Of a stretch of 42,394 nucleotides of DNA, positions 1-10,151 are shown in pieces. Position numbers and translations under genes: made by a program. The stretch comes from Sulfuricurvum sp. (lineage in GTDB: Bacteria > Campylobacterota > Campylobacteria > Campylobacterales > Sulfurimonadaceae): assembly GCF_023250475.1 (NCBI RefSeq), contig NZ_JAHFAQ010000003.1, positions 1 to 42,394 of the forward strand. Direction: 5' to 3'. Below the pieces are notes generated by a model. It was not told where the DNA came from. It did no database searches and worked only from the letters and a program-made list of their open reading frames with translations. Each line of letters begins with the position of its first letter. Position 1 is the stretch's first letter.

Positions 1-380
1 AAGTCGGTATGTTTTCCCCCGCTGTAGTAATAGCGCAGCGCTTTATCTCCGATCAATACTGCTCCGCGAATATCGAGGATTTGGGCTAGGAGATTGGACG
101 TCGCCGAGTCGGCATCAGCTTTATCGGGGGCAGGGAGAGAGATGACACTTAAAACTTCGCGTTGTGCCACAATTCCGACACCGAAATGGCGGCAATTTTT
201 GGCGGTAATACTGGAGATAAACGCCGCATCGATCCGACGCATGGCAAATTCGCGGTTCAGTGCCGAGGGGACCCCTTTATGGTAATGGAGGCTTTGGTGA
301 AATCGGGTGCTTCGGGCATAGCGTTTGATAAAGACGTGAAACGGGAGGAGATTTAAAAAATCTATTTTTCCGAAAATCAA
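1..380 (-). CDS. mqnA: MqnA/MqnD-family menaquinone biosynthesis protein, 3' end outside window
   Basis: Reading the minus strand from a TTG at 380, an open frame of 126 codons runs off the left edge. The N-terminus reads LIFGKIDFLNLLPFHVF (first residue Met in the cell), the typical opening of the VitK2_biosynth family (chorismate dehydratase MqnA, futalosine pathway). Further on come the segments AFISSITAKNCRHFGVGIVA and KALRYYYSGG. The family removes water from chorismate to give 3-enolpyruvylbenzoate, the first step of futalosine-dependent menaquinone synthesis in the cytoplasm. The TTG start is supported by an AGGAG eight bases upstream and a TATAAT at 413-408. The gene is divergent from moaD. 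MqnD, the related later enzyme, cannot be fully excluded from the N-terminal part alone. Confidence 0.8.
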   Translation of the reverse strand, partial: MIFGKIDFLNLLPFHVFIKRYARSTRFHQSLHYHKGVPSALNREFAMRRIDAAFISSITAKNCRHFGVGIVAQREVLSVISLPAPDKADADSATSNLLAQILDIRGAVLIGDKALRYYYSGGKHTD

Positions 381-407
381 AACTTCTCCTCTTTAAAAAT
401 AAAAGTC

Positions 408-413
408 ATTATA
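408..413 (-). promoter_or_regulatory. -10 box of the mqnA promoter
   Basis: The minus strand reads TATAAT here, 27 bases upstream of the TTG start of mqnA. Campylobacterota sigma-70 promoters often depend mainly on the -10 box. Confidence 0.55.
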
Positions 414-453
414 CTAATTGATCCCTGACAAGGGACTGTTAGTTCTCTTTCGC

Positions 454-459
454 TATAAT
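454..459 (+). promoter_or_regulatory. -10 box of the moaD-moaE-moeA promoter
   Basis: A perfect TATAAT preceded by a T-rich stretch lies 36 bases before the moaD ATG. A small TCCCT/AGGGA inverted repeat (422-435) lies between this promoter and the divergent mqnA promoter. The moaD ribosome site is AAGGGGAA. Confidence 0.6.
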
Positions 460-495
460 TTTCTCCAATAAAACTACCCAATAAGGGGAATTGTC

Positions 496-717
496 ATGGT
501 GACAATCGAATTTTTAGGACCGATTCAAAAGGCTCCGTTAACGTTGGAAGCATCATCTTTGCGGGATGTTGCCGAAGTATTGAAACAAGACAGCGAAATG
601 GCGCAGTGGCTTGAGAATTGTGCGGTTGCACTCAATGACACATTGGTTTCATCCCTTGACACACCGCTTAAAAGCGGGGATAAAGTATCCTTGCTTCCTC
701 CGGTATGCGGTGGATGA
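496..717 (+). CDS. moaD: Molybdopterin synthase sulfur-carrier subunit MoaD
   Basis: A 73-residue ubiquitin-fold protein ending in the PPVCGG tail. Its terminal Gly-Gly is adenylated by MoeB-type enzymes and converted to a thiocarboxylate that donates sulfur to precursor Z (cPMP). Size and C-terminus match MoaD (family length about 75-85). It overlaps moaE by the ATGA at 714-717, so the two molybdopterin synthase subunits are translationally coupled. A ThiS-like carrier is less likely given moaE directly downstream. Confidence 0.92.
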   Translation: MVTIEFLGPIQKAPLTLEASSLRDVAEVLKQDSEMAQWLENCAVALNDTLVSSLDTPLKSGDKVSLLPPVCGG

Positions 718-1166
718 ATATGTTGGAACTCTATGATGGCGCATTGAATGTTCCTGAAATCATAACCCGTTGGTATTCAGAGGAAACTGATTATAACTAC
801 GGTGCCTATATCCCTTTTATCGGTACGGTGCGTGAGGAAGACGGGATTGAGGGGTTGAGCTTCGATGTATACGAGCCGATACTGACTGCATGGTTTCAAG
901 CGTGGCAGGCTAAAGCAGAACCGCTAGGGGCAAAACTCAAAATGGCACACAGCCGCGGTGACGTGCTGGTGCATGAATCCTCCTACATCGCGGCGGTATT
1001 TTCTCCGAAACGGCGTGTCGCCTTGGAGATGATTGAGCAGTTTGTCGAGGACTTCAAAGCCTCCGCTCCGATTTGGAAATACGATCTCAAAAATGGTGAG
1101 CGTCTTTACGCACGTGATAGATCGACCCCGATTGGCGGTGCGGGTATTTTGGGAGGAAAGCAATGA
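714..1166 (+). CDS. moaE: Molybdopterin synthase catalytic subunit MoaE
   Basis: About 150 residues of the MoaE family. With MoaD it inserts two dithiolene sulfurs into cPMP to form molybdopterin. Visible family features include GAYIPFIGTVREEDG, the segment RGDVLVHESSYIAAVFSPKR, and a C-terminal KYDLKNGERLYAR resembling the conserved W-K-x-E region. In-frame ATGs lie at 705, 714 and 720. I chose 714 because its ATGA overlaps the moaD stop, but 720 is possible. The stop overlaps the moeA start by ATGA. Confidence 0.9.
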   Translation: MNMLELYDGALNVPEIITRWYSEETDYNYGAYIPFIGTVREEDGIEGLSFDVYEPILTAWFQAWQAKAEPLGAKLKMAHSRGDVLVHESSYIAAVFSPKRRVALEMIEQFVEDFKASAPIWKYDLKNGERLYARDRSTPIGGAGILGGKQ

Positions 1167-2362
1167 TTTCATACGAAACCTCTCAAAATATGATTAGTCT
1201 CCTCAGTATCGGGAATGTCCGAAGCGAGCGTATTTTTCTCTCCTCAGCGTTGGGGCGGATTTTGGCGGAAGATATTGTTGCTGATAGTGACTATCCGAGC
1301 TATCCGACTTCGGCAATGGACGGTTATGCGATACTCCATAGTGATTTGAAAGAGTGCGATACATTGGAAATTTTGGGAGATAATCCTGCAGGCGCTGAAG
1401 AAATCGGCGGGGTTATGAGCGGAACGTGCATTAAAACATTTACCGGTTCGTTGATGCCGAAAGGATCCGATACCCTGATTCCGATCGAAAATGTCCGCGT
1501 CGATGGATCAAACATTGTAATTGAGAAACCGGTTCCCTTTGGATTTGCCGTCCGTCCGGTAGGAGAGAGTTACCGTGAGGGAGAAATTCTCATCGCAAAA
1601 GGGACAAAACTCGGGTTTGCCGAAATCGGTGTATTGGCAGGGATCAATCGTGTGATGATTCGCATCGCACAGCGTCCCCGCGTTGCGATCATCGCTACCG
1701 GAAGCGAGATCCTCGATATCGGCGAATCTGCGCGCCATGCCGGACAAATCCGAAGCTCTAACAGCTACACGCTCCAAGTCCTTGTTGATTCTCTCGGAGG
1801 CGAGGGGATTCAGATGGGGATCGTCGGAGATGATAAAACGGCGATTATGGAGCGGTTTGAAGAGGCGATCAGTTCGTGCGATATCGTAGTGAGTACGGGT
1901 GGAGTGAGTGTCGGCGATTACGATTTCGTCAAACATATCGTCCCAAAACTCGGTGCCGAAGTGATCTTCAAGGGGGTCAATATCAAACCGGGACAGCACG
2001 TGATGGTGGCTCAGCGGGGATCAAAATTTATTGTCTCTTTGCCGGGCTTCGCCTACTCCTCAACGGTTACCTTTATCCTGTATGCCGCACCGCTGATCGC
2101 TCGTATGTTGGGAGTTGAAAATCCCTACGACGTAATCGAAGCAACCCTCAAAGTGCCGTTTGCCAAACGCTCGAATAAAAGCGAATTTACCGCATGCAAT
2201 CTCTCTTTTGAGGAGGGACGTTACTGGGTTGATTTCGAGGGGAAAAAGACAGGGAGTTCGGCGATTTTGACCAATCTTCTCGGTAATACCGGGCTTATGA
2301 TCTGCGGTGAAGAGGATGGGGATCTGGAAGCGGGAACGCTCGTTAGAGTGATAAAGTTATAA
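1163..2362 (+). CDS. moeA: Molybdopterin molybdenumtransferase MoeA
   Basis: A 399-residue protein of the MoeA/gephyrin-E family, which uses adenylated molybdopterin and molybdate to make the molybdenum cofactor. Visible motifs are SAMDGYAI (residues 50-57), the MoCF-binding region ATGSEIL, RSSNSYTL, STGGVSVGDYDF with the conserved Asp, and KPGQHV followed by LPGFAYSS, a variant of the usual LPGNPVS. Family length is about 400, so the gene is complete. It is third in moaD-moaE-moeA, starting inside the moaE stop (ATGA). Campylobacterota often carry more than one moeA copy, so another may exist outside the window. Confidence 0.92.
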   Translation: MISYETSQNMISLLSIGNVRSERIFLSSALGRILAEDIVADSDYPSYPTSAMDGYAILHSDLKECDTLEILGDNPAGAEEIGGVMSGTCIKTFTGSLMPKGSDTLIPIENVRVDGSNIVIEKPVPFGFAVRPVGESYREGEILIAKGTKLGFAEIGVLAGINRVMIRIAQRPRVAIIATGSEILDIGESARHAGQIRSSNSYTLQVLVDSLGGEGIQMGIVGDDKTAIMERFEEAISSCDIVVSTGGVSVGDYDFVKHIVPKLGAEVIFKGVNIKPGQHVMVAQRGSKFIVSLPGFAYSSTVTFILYAAPLIARMLGVENPYDVIEATLKVPFAKRSNKSEFTACNLSFEEGRYWVDFEGKKTGSSAILTNLLGNTGLMICGEEDGDLEAGTLVRVIKL

Positions 2363-2373
2363 ACAGCTTGTCA

Positions 2374-2420
2374 TCCTGAACGTCATTCAGGAATTTGGAT
2401 TGCGGATCAAGCCCGCAATC
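2374..2420. repeat. Tandem pair of hairpins between convergent moeA and MFS genes
   Basis: Two perfect inverted repeats stand side by side. TCCTGAA-cgtca-TTCAGGA occupies 2374-2392 and GATTGCGG-N7-CCGCAATC occupies 2398-2420. They fill the gap between two convergent genes and could act as a bidirectional terminator. The two-hairpin layout also resembles bacterial REP-type elements. No second copy was noticed in this window. Confidence 0.6.
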
Positions 2421-2425
2421 ACCAA

Positions 2426-3748
2426 TTATTTAACAATCTTCGCTTTAATCGCCTCTTCTTCGATCAACTCTTTACGGTATTTCACTGCAACGATATTTTC
2501 GGTCTCATTGATAAACCACTCCGCGATATGTTCATGCTCTAAGCCGTTTAATTTTTCCATATCGACATGATCCATTGAAATATAGAGATGAGAATAGCGG
2601 TGCGGATTTTGCATTTTAAATGTCCACAATAGCCATATCGTACTGATAACGATTAAAGTGATGGTGAATACTTCACGGCTCGAGTACTGCAGTGCGATTC
2701 CGGCGGCCGCTCCCCCGACAAAGGTCATGAAATAGGCAAACCCGTTCGCGATCCCCAAAGCCGCACCTTTTTGGTGCACTTTGGCATATTTGGAGATCAT
2801 CGACTGTACGAGCGGCTCCATCATGTTAAATGCCATAAAAAAGCTGACCACTCCGGCAACAAATTCCCAACTCTTTGTCGCAAATCCCATCAGGGTAAAA
2901 GCTACAATAAAGAGAATAATCGAGAGTAAAAATATTTCTCGAGGCTTATTGTATTTTTCACCGAATACGGCAGCCGGTCCCATCGCTAAAAGCCCCATGA
3001 CCATTGCGGGAATAAACGCTTGCCAAAGATCCTTTTTATCCCATAAAAAACCGTATTCGGGTTTGATAAGAAAGATAGGGATAAGGACAAATGAAACGGT
3101 CATAAGCCCTTTTTGCATTCCGTTGGTGATAATCATACTAAGGAGATTCGGATCTTTGAGAATATCTTTGGTGGTAGTCGTTGAATGGTAGATGTGACGA
3201 ATACGCGGAGGATTCGGGACATTGGTGAAGAGGACGACCATGGATAGGATCGACAAGACGGCAGCAATCCAAAAGAGTGACGAAAATCCAAATCCGGCGG
3301 CAATAACCGGCCCTAATGCCATCGCAGCGGCGAAGCTGATAGCAATGGTTCCCCCCATAAGTGCCATCGCTTTGCCGCGTGATTCTTCATTGACCAAATC
3401 GCTGATCATGGCAGGGATGACCGCACCGATAGCTCCCGCACCTTGTAAAAAACGCCCCGCCATCAAGGTGTAGATATCGGTGCTCACCGCACAAATGATC
3501 GATCCGACCAAAAAGATGACGAGTCCGAGTAACAGTGTCGGCTTGCGACCGATTTTATCGCTCATCACTCCAAAAGGAATTTGGAAAATAGCTTGTGTCA
3601 GAGCATATCCGCCGACGATAACACCGATTAGAAGGGGTGTAGCACCTTCGAGGTTAAGTGCATAGGCTGAAAGCACCGGAAGTACGAGAAAAAGACCAAA
3701 AAAGCGGAGCGATAAAATCGCAGAGAGGGGGAGAACCGTTTTAAACAC
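2426..3748 (-). CDS. MFS transporter with hydrophilic C-terminal extension (YajR-like)
   Basis: A 440-residue major facilitator protein with about 12 hydrophobic segments. Loop 2-3 carries the MFS motif A as GVMSDKIGRKP (residues 60-70), and a drug-efflux-like GxLxGP-type segment (AMALGPVIAAGFGF) follows around residue 140. After the last membrane helix (near residue 375) comes a soluble tail of about 60 residues containing HIAEWFINETENIVAVKYRK. This is reminiscent of the YAM domain of E. coli YajR, though that is only a resemblance. The start is GTG with AAGG upstream, and a TATAAT lies at 3786-3781. Substrate unknown, presumably proton-coupled efflux at the inner membrane. Confidence 0.8.
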   Translation of the reverse strand: MFKTVLPLSAILSLRFFGLFLVLPVLSAYALNLEGATPLLIGVIVGGYALTQAIFQIPFGVMSDKIGRKPTLLLGLVIFLVGSIICAVSTDIYTLMAGRFLQGAGAIGAVIPAMISDLVNEESRGKAMALMGGTIAISFAAAMALGPVIAAGFGFSSLFWIAAVLSILSMVVLFTNVPNPPRIRHIYHSTTTTKDILKDPNLLSMIITNGMQKGLMTVSFVLIPIFLIKPEYGFLWDKKDLWQAFIPAMVMGLLAMGPAAVFGEKYNKPREIFLLSIILFIVAFTLMGFATKSWEFVAGVVSFFMAFNMMEPLVQSMISKYAKVHQKGAALGIANGFAYFMTFVGGAAAGIALQYSSREVFTITLIVISTIWLLWTFKMQNPHRYSHLYISMDHVDMEKLNGLEHEHIAEWFINETENIVAVKYRKELIEEEAIKAKIVK

Positions 3749-3780
3749 CGTGCAACCTTAGATACGTTAAAATTTTCAGC

Positions 3781-3788
3781 ATTATAAT
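3781..3788. promoter_or_regulatory. Symmetric ATTATAAT, possible -10 box in both directions
   Basis: The 8-base palindrome contains TATAAT on both strands. It lies 33 bases upstream of the minus-strand MFS start and 60 bases upstream of rdgB on the plus strand, so it could serve one or both divergent genes. Confidence 0.4.
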
Positions 3789-3848
3789 ACACCCTTAGAT
3801 GAAACATCGGGTAAACACCGATAGTTAAAGTCTATTGTAAGGAATGAA

Positions 3849-4475
3849 ATGAAAATCGTCTTGGCAACGTCAAACAAAGGGAAAGTACGAGAGATCATTG
3901 AACTCCTCCACGATCGGGAAGTCTTTCCCTATACCGATTTGATCGAGGGATTTGAGATCGTTGAAGACGGTGAGAGCTTTAAAGAAAATGCGCTGATCAA
4001 AGCCCGCGCCGTGTACGCCGCATTGGGAGATGAAAATGCGATCGTTATCGCCGATGACAGCGGTATCAGCGTTGACGCGTTGGACGGTGCTCCGGGGATT
4101 TACAGCGCCCGTTACGGCGGAGAGGGGGCGAGTGATCGGGATAATCTCCTCAAGCTCGTAGAAGCGCTAAAAGAAAAAGGGTTAAATATTTCTCCCGCTC
4201 ACTATACGGCGGCGATAGCGATTGTTTCTCTCGAGGGGGAAAGTTGTGTGCACGGGTGGATGCACGGAGAGGTTATCACGGAGTTACGAGGAGAAAACGG
4301 CTTCGGATACGATCCGATTTTTATTCCCGGTGGATTTGAAAAAACGCTCGGAGAATTGCCGAATGACGTAAAAAAAGGGCTTTCGCACCGCTCCAAAGCG
4401 TTGGAACTGGCGAAAATTTTGATCGATCAGATCAAATTCTTACGATCTCATGCCGGAAGCGTTGCCACGAAATAG
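3849..4475 (+). CDS. rdgB: Non-canonical purine NTP pyrophosphatase (dITP/XTP, HAM1 family)
   Basis: A 208-residue HAM1/RdgB protein. These enzymes hydrolyse dITP, ITP and XTP to monophosphates and keep deaminated purines out of nucleic acid. Motifs are ATSNKGK at the N-terminus, the metal-binding [16 protein letters not shown] (residues 68-83), [10 protein letters not shown] and SHRSKAL near the C-terminus. The start is supported by AAGGAATGAA. Its last 28 bases overlap the convergent uppP gene. Confidence 0.94.
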   Translation: MKIVLATSNKGKVREIIELLHDREVFPYTDLIEGFEIVEDGESFKENALIKARAVYAALGDENAIVIADDSGISVDALDGAPGIYSARYGGEGASDRDNLLKLVEALKEKGLNISPAHYTAAIAIVSLEGESCVHGWMHGEVITELRGENGFGYDPIFIPGGFEKTLGELPNDVKKGLSHRSKALELAKILIDQIKFLRSHAGSVATK

Positions 4476-5227
4476 AAGAAGATAACCCCGACAACGATTC
4501 GGTAGATCGCAAACGGGGTAAAGGTGTGGCGGCTGACAAAGGTGACGAAGAGTTTGACCGTTGCGAGGGCAAATACAAATGCCGTTATAAACGCTACCGA
4601 GAGCATAAAATAATCATCTACTACCATCTCGTTACGATGTTTAAGGAGATCGTATGCGGTAGCGATAATCATCGTAGGGATAGCGAGGAGAAATGAAAAC
4701 TCCGCCGCACTTTTACGGCTGAGTCCGATTACTAATCCGCCGATGAGGGTGGCCCCTGAGCGGCTCGTTCCGGGGATCATGGAGAGGCTTTGAAAGACAC
4801 CGATAGTAAATGCCTCTTTAACAGTAAGTTCAGAGACATCTTTGCCCGAATCGATGGGTTTATCACGTCGAAGATACTCAAAAAGCAAGAATACGATCCC
4901 TCCCGCAATCAGCATAATACTGACCGTTTCAACTCCGAAGAGGGCTTTGATCTGTTTGTAAAATAAAAATCCGAGTGCTCCTGCCGGTAGAAAAGCAACC
5001 CCGATTTTAAGCCACAACATTTTGTCCTGCATCAGCCGCTTGGCATATAGGAATAAGACGGCGAGGATGCTTCCGAGTTGGATGGAGACTTCGAACGCTT
5101 TGTGGGCAGCGGTTTGTTGAAGCCCTAAAAGCTGAGAAGCTAAGATGAGATGCCCCGTCGAAGAGATAGGGAGAAATTCGGTGACTCCCTCCAGTGCTCC
5201 GAGGATCAATGCGTCAAATAAAGTCAT
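4448..5227 (-). CDS. uppP: Undecaprenyl-diphosphatase UppP (BacA)
   Basis: An integral membrane phosphatase of about 259 residues that recycles undecaprenyl pyrophosphate for peptidoglycan and other surface polymers. The two family signatures are present: [15 protein letters not shown] (residues 13-27) and PGTSRSGAT (about residue 152), with several hydrophobic helices. I start at the ATG giving [10 protein letters not shown], since the upstream extension is hydrophilic and atypical. A TACAAT -10 candidate lies 26 bases upstream of that start. The 3' end overlaps rdgB. Confidence 0.93.
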   Translation of the reverse strand: MTLFDALILGALEGVTEFLPISSTGHLILASQLLGLQQTAAHKAFEVSIQLGSILAVLFLYAKRLMQDKMLWLKIGVAFLPAGALGFLFYKQIKALFGVETVSIMLIAGGIVFLLFEYLRRDKPIDSGKDVSELTVKEAFTIGVFQSLSMIPGTSRSGATLIGGLVIGLSRKSAAEFSFLLAIPTMIIATAYDLLKHRNEMVVDDYFMLSVAFITAFVFALATVKLFVTFVSRHTFTPFAIYRIVVGVIFFYFVATLPA

Positions 5228-5252
5228 AGAGTAAGCTCTTTTTTTGGTGTAA

Positions 5253-5258
5253 TTGTAC
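5253..5258 (-). promoter_or_regulatory. -10 box of the uppP promoter
   Basis: The minus strand reads TATGGTACAAT, with a TG just upstream of TACAAT. The rplM promoter has almost the same context (CTGGTACAAT). Confidence 0.45.
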
Positions 5259-5299
5259 CATAGCCTCACCCCTTAAACCTCCCCTAACCTCACATAGGA

Positions 5300-5305
5300 T
5301 AAAAT
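5300..5305 (+). promoter_or_regulatory. -10 candidate for the aminotransferase-hisZ-purA block
   Basis: GGATAAAATGC upstream of the aminotransferase gives TAAAAT, about 39 bases before the ATG. AAGGAA follows as ribosome site. Confidence 0.4.
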
Positions 5306-5343
5306 GCGCGGATTTATGACACTTTCCCTCAAGGAATTTTTGA

Positions 5344-6447
5344 ATGTTACTTTTTACCCCCGGACCAACCCCGGTACCTGAATCGGTACGTATCGCTATG
5401 GCTGGTGAGACGCTGCACCACCGTACCCCTGAGTTCGAAGCGATTTTTGAACGCACACGCGCACTATTGTTTGAGTTGCTTGGAATGGATGAGGTACTGA
5501 TGCTCGCTTCATCGGGAACCGGCGCTATGGAAGGGGCGGTGATCAATCTTGCCCACTCCAAACTCCTCTCAATCAATTCGGGAAAATTCGGTGAGCGTTT
5601 CGGCAAGATCGCCGTTGCTCACGGGATTGCCAACGTTGAGATTAAGCACGAATGGGATACGCCCGCTACGGTAGAAGAGGTTCAAGCAGCATTGAACGCT
5701 AACCCCGATGTCGATGCGATCACAATTCAAATCTGCGAAAGTGCGGGTGGATTGCGCCACAGTGTTGAAGCGATTGCAGCAGCGGTAAAAGCGCATAACC
5801 CAGCCATCATGGTGATTGCGGACGGTATCACAGCGGTGGGTGTTGAGAAAATCGACATCACCAATATCGACTGTTTGATCTCAGGGAGCCAAAAAGCGTT
5901 GATGCTCCCTCCGGGACTTGCGATTATGGGGCTCTCTAATGCGGCGATTGAAAAAATCGGAAGCGGCAAAGGGTATTATTTTAACCTTGCTACGGAGATT
6001 AAAAATCAGCGTAAAAATACGACGGCATGGACGGCGGCAACGACGATTACCATCGGTTTAGAATCCATTTTGAATCGCATCAAAGCCGAAGGCGGTTTGG
6101 ATAAATTGTACGCCGATACGGCGCGCCGTGCGAAAGCGACCCGTGAAGCCATGACAGCGATCGGCCTCTCTATTTATCCGATCACTCCGGCTGACTCGAT
6201 GACGACGGTAGGAGATCCTGAAGCGAAAAAAATTCGCTCAACTCTCAAAGCGTTCGATGTGAACGTCGCCGGCGGACAAGACCATATCAAAGATTCGATT
6301 TTCCGTATCAACCACATGGGTCTGATTGCTCCGTATGAAGCGTGCTGGGCAGCGAATGCGGTGGAATTGGCTCTCGATAAAATGGGACGACGTTCTTATG
6401 ACGGAACCGCGAATCGCGTGTTTAATACCGTCTATTTCGGACTCTAA
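5344..6447 (+). CDS. Class V PLP-dependent aminotransferase (alanine-glyoxylate/serine-pyruvate type)
   Basis: A 367-residue fold-type I PLP enzyme. The N-terminal LLFTPGPTPVPESV and HHRTPEFEAIF are typical of the alanine-glyoxylate/serine-pyruvate aminotransferase branch of class V. LASSGTGAMEGAVINL forms the phosphate-cup region, VIADGITAVGVEKID holds the cofactor Asp, and SGSQKALMLPPG carries the Schiff-base lysine near residue 185. The likely role is transamination between small amino and keto acids in the cytosol. The substrate cannot be read from sequence. hisZ follows after 4 bases, so they are probably cotranscribed. Phosphoserine aminotransferase is a less likely alternative. Confidence 0.85.
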   Translation: MLLFTPGPTPVPESVRIAMAGETLHHRTPEFEAIFERTRALLFELLGMDEVLMLASSGTGAMEGAVINLAHSKLLSINSGKFGERFGKIAVAHGIANVEIKHEWDTPATVEEVQAALNANPDVDAITIQICESAGGLRHSVEAIAAAVKAHNPAIMVIADGITAVGVEKIDITNIDCLISGSQKALMLPPGLAIMGLSNAAIEKIGSGKGYYFNLATEIKNQRKNTTAWTAATTITIGLESILNRIKAEGGLDKLYADTARRAKATREAMTAIGLSIYPITPADSMTTVGDPEAKKIRSTLKAFDVNVAGGQDHIKDSIFRINHMGLIAPYEACWAANAVELALDKMGRRSYDGTANRVFNTVYFGL

Positions 6448-6451
6448 ACCA

Positions 6452-8562
<2,111 letters not shown>

Positions 8563-8580
8563 TCATCTTGAGGAGCGTTT

Positions 8581-9003
8581 ATGAGCAAATCGCGTTACGA
8601 GCCTTTGGTCAAACTCAAAAAAAAGAGTTTAGACACTGCCGAACGCGCCCTCATCAATGCGAATAACGAGCTTACTTTTGCTTCCGATACCTTAAAACGC
8701 TCGTATGAAGAACTCTCTCAAATGACTCTCCCTACACACGGCTCTGTCGGCGAATTTACCCAAGCAACAACCATGATTCATGCACAGCATCAGACCATCG
8801 AGCACTCTCAAAACAGAGTGCAAAGGGCACAGCATCTACAGCATCAGATGCGGGAACGTTTTAAGGCGGCAATGATGGATTTTGAAAAGTTTAAATATTT
8901 GGAAGTCCAAGAGATGAATGCACGGCTAAAACATCTCAAAGCTCAAGAGGCTAAAATGCTTGACGAGATCGGTACAATGACCTACAAAAGAGAGGAACTA
9001 TGA
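8581..9003 (+). CDS. fliJ: Flagellar export protein FliJ-like coiled-coil protein
   Basis: A 140-residue, strongly helical and charged protein without membrane segment. Its N-terminal SRYEPLVKLKKKSLDTAERAL matches the start of FliJ proteins (K-F-x-x-L-x-x-L-x-x-x-K). FliJ is a central stalk-like chaperone of the flagellar type III export ATPase. It follows purA by 18 bases with GAGGAGCG upstream, and its stop overlaps the ATG of the next gene (ATGA). The downstream MotE-like gene supports a motility role. Coiled-coil proteins are easily confused, so the assignment rests partly on context. Confidence 0.72.
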   Translation: MSKSRYEPLVKLKKKSLDTAERALINANNELTFASDTLKRSYEELSQMTLPTHGSVGEFTQATTMIHAQHQTIEHSQNRVQRAQHLQHQMRERFKAAMMDFEKFKYLEVQEMNARLKHLKAQEAKMLDEIGTMTYKREEL

Positions 9004-9527
9004 AAATAATCTGGAGTTTAGCCGTAGTGATGATCGGCGGATTGTACGGGGCGCCCGCTACAAAATAGTATGAGTGTACCAAAATTTTTGAAGACCGTAA
9101 AAACGAGCTTTTGGTCGAACTTGAACGAATTGACGAGCAGAAACAATCGCTCGATTCCCTCAAACGGGCAACGGAAGATCTTTTACGCAAAAAAGAGGCG
9201 ATGGTACAGGGAAAAGATGTCAAAGTCGATCAAAAGCTGAATGAGATCAAAGCCAAAGAAGCATCGGTCAAAAAAATGTTGGACGATAACAAAAAAGTTT
9301 TGGATGAAATCAAACAGCTAAAAGCAGACAAAGTGTCCCAAACTTTTGCGAAAATGAAGCCTGCCGCATCGGCACAGATCCTTGCTCAGATGCCCTCATC
9401 CGATGCTGCGGATATCATGAGTACCCTTAACAGCAAAGTCGTCGGACAAATATTGGCGAAGATGGACCCGAAAAAAGGCTCAGAAATTACCGACAAGCTG
9501 CGAAAACTTCCTGAACCTACTAAATAA
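9000..9527 (+). pseudogene. MotE-like flagellar accessory protein gene interrupted by an in-frame amber codon
   Basis: An ATG overlapping the fliJ stop, with AGAGGAA in front, opens a frame that encodes a 22-residue signal or anchor segment (MKIIWSLAVVMIGGLYGA..) and then meets TAG at 9066-9068. The same frame continues without further stops to 9527 with YECTKIFEDRKNELLVELERID, a long coiled coil, and a C-terminal MgtE_N-like domain (FAKMKPAASAQILAQM, ADIMSTLNSKVVGQILAKMD). That architecture matches MotE-type proteins, periplasmic partners of the motor usually encoded after fliJ. A single base change (for example CAG to TAG) would explain it. Otherwise, only an unexported form from an internal TTG (9111) could be made. 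A sequencing error, a real null mutation or amber read-through are all possible. Confidence 0.75.
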
Positions 9528-9528
9528 C

Positions 9529-9552
9529 GCTTCATTTCTCCTAAGCGATTTT
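9529..9552 (+). terminator. Weak hairpin after the motE-like gene
   Basis: CGCTT and AAGCG flank a 10-base loop and are followed by ATTTT. The stem is only five pairs, so termination here is uncertain. Confidence 0.25.
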
Positions 9553-9567
9553 AGAGGTATTTTAGGC

Positions 9568-9573
9568 TAAAAT
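9568..9573 (+). promoter_or_regulatory. -10 candidate for DUF507-carA
   Basis: GGCTAAAATGC places TAAAAT 27 bases before the DUF507 ATG, in the only sizeable gap between the fliJ-motE pair and carA. Confidence 0.35.
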
Positions 9574-9599
9574 GCAGAAAATTTCACTCAGGGCTGGCA

Positions 9600-10151
9600 A
9601 TGAAGGTTTCACTGACACACGTACCCCATATCGCGACACGAATTGCTGTCGATCTCAGCCGAAGCGGCTTGGTTACTATGACCAAAGGGCTTGAGAGCAC
9701 TGCTAAAGAAGCCGAAAAGGTTTTGGCTGCCAACATCAAAAAAGAGATTGCTCTTGAAGAAAAGGTCAAAGAGATCGTTAATGCCAATGAAGAGCAGATC
9801 GATTTCTATCTTGCCGATGAGCGACAACTCTTTTTCATGATCAAAAAGAAATTGGCACCGCAATTCGGTGTTGTCCTCTCCTATGAAGATCGCTATTCAG
9901 ACATTGCGCATCAGATTCTCAACGAACTGTATGAAGAAGATTTGATCAATTACGACGTGAGTGAAAACCGAATTAAAAATATTATTTATGATGCGATTAC
10001 AGGCTCTATTGCCGATTCAACTGAAATCGAATCGGCTGTTTATGAAAAGATCAGAAGCTATAAACGCAATTTGATTCCGGGTACGGATGAGTATGAGATC
10101 GTTTATGAAAAACTCTATAAAGATGAATTGGTTCGACGGGGGATGGCATAA
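9600..10151 (+). CDS. DUF507 family protein
   Basis: A 183-residue soluble protein with the DUF507 pattern: MKVSLTHVPHIATRIAVDL at the N-terminus and a second half with DIAHQILNELYEEDLINYDVSE and the basic C-terminal IVYEKLYKDELVRRGMA. Function is unknown for the family, which occurs in Campylobacterota and Aquificota. Two similar halves (residues 1-90 and 91-183) may reflect a duplication. Its stop overlaps the carA start as TAATG, so the two are translationally coupled. Confidence 0.85.
   Translation: MKVSLTHVPHIATRIAVDLSRSGLVTMTKGLESTAKEAEKVLAANIKKEIALEEKVKEIVNANEEQIDFYLADERQLFFMIKKKLAPQFGVVLSYEDRYSDIAHQILNELYEEDLINYDVSENRIKNIIYDAITGSIADSTEIESAVYEKIRSYKRNLIPGTDEYEIVYEKLYKDELVRRGMA

Noticed and set aside
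94-356. Plus-strand open frames at the left edge
   Set aside because: The minus strand carries a clear MqnA-type protein starting at TTG 380; these frames are its antisense shadows.
2781-3191. 136-codon plus-strand frame inside the MFS gene
   Set aside because: Antisense to a well-supported transporter; no ribosome site or domain.
5214-5606. 130-codon minus-strand frame covering the uppP-aminotransferase gap
   Set aside because: Most of it is antisense to the conserved N-terminus of the aminotransferase; no family resemblance.
6326-6451. Long N-terminal extension of hisZ
   Set aside because: It overlaps the conserved end of the aminotransferase in another frame; HisZ family similarity begins at the ATG at 6452.
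9070-9150. ATG just after the amber codon, as a new start for the motE-like gene
   Set aside because: It is in another frame and does not encode the family-like coiled coil; only the frame of 9000 does.
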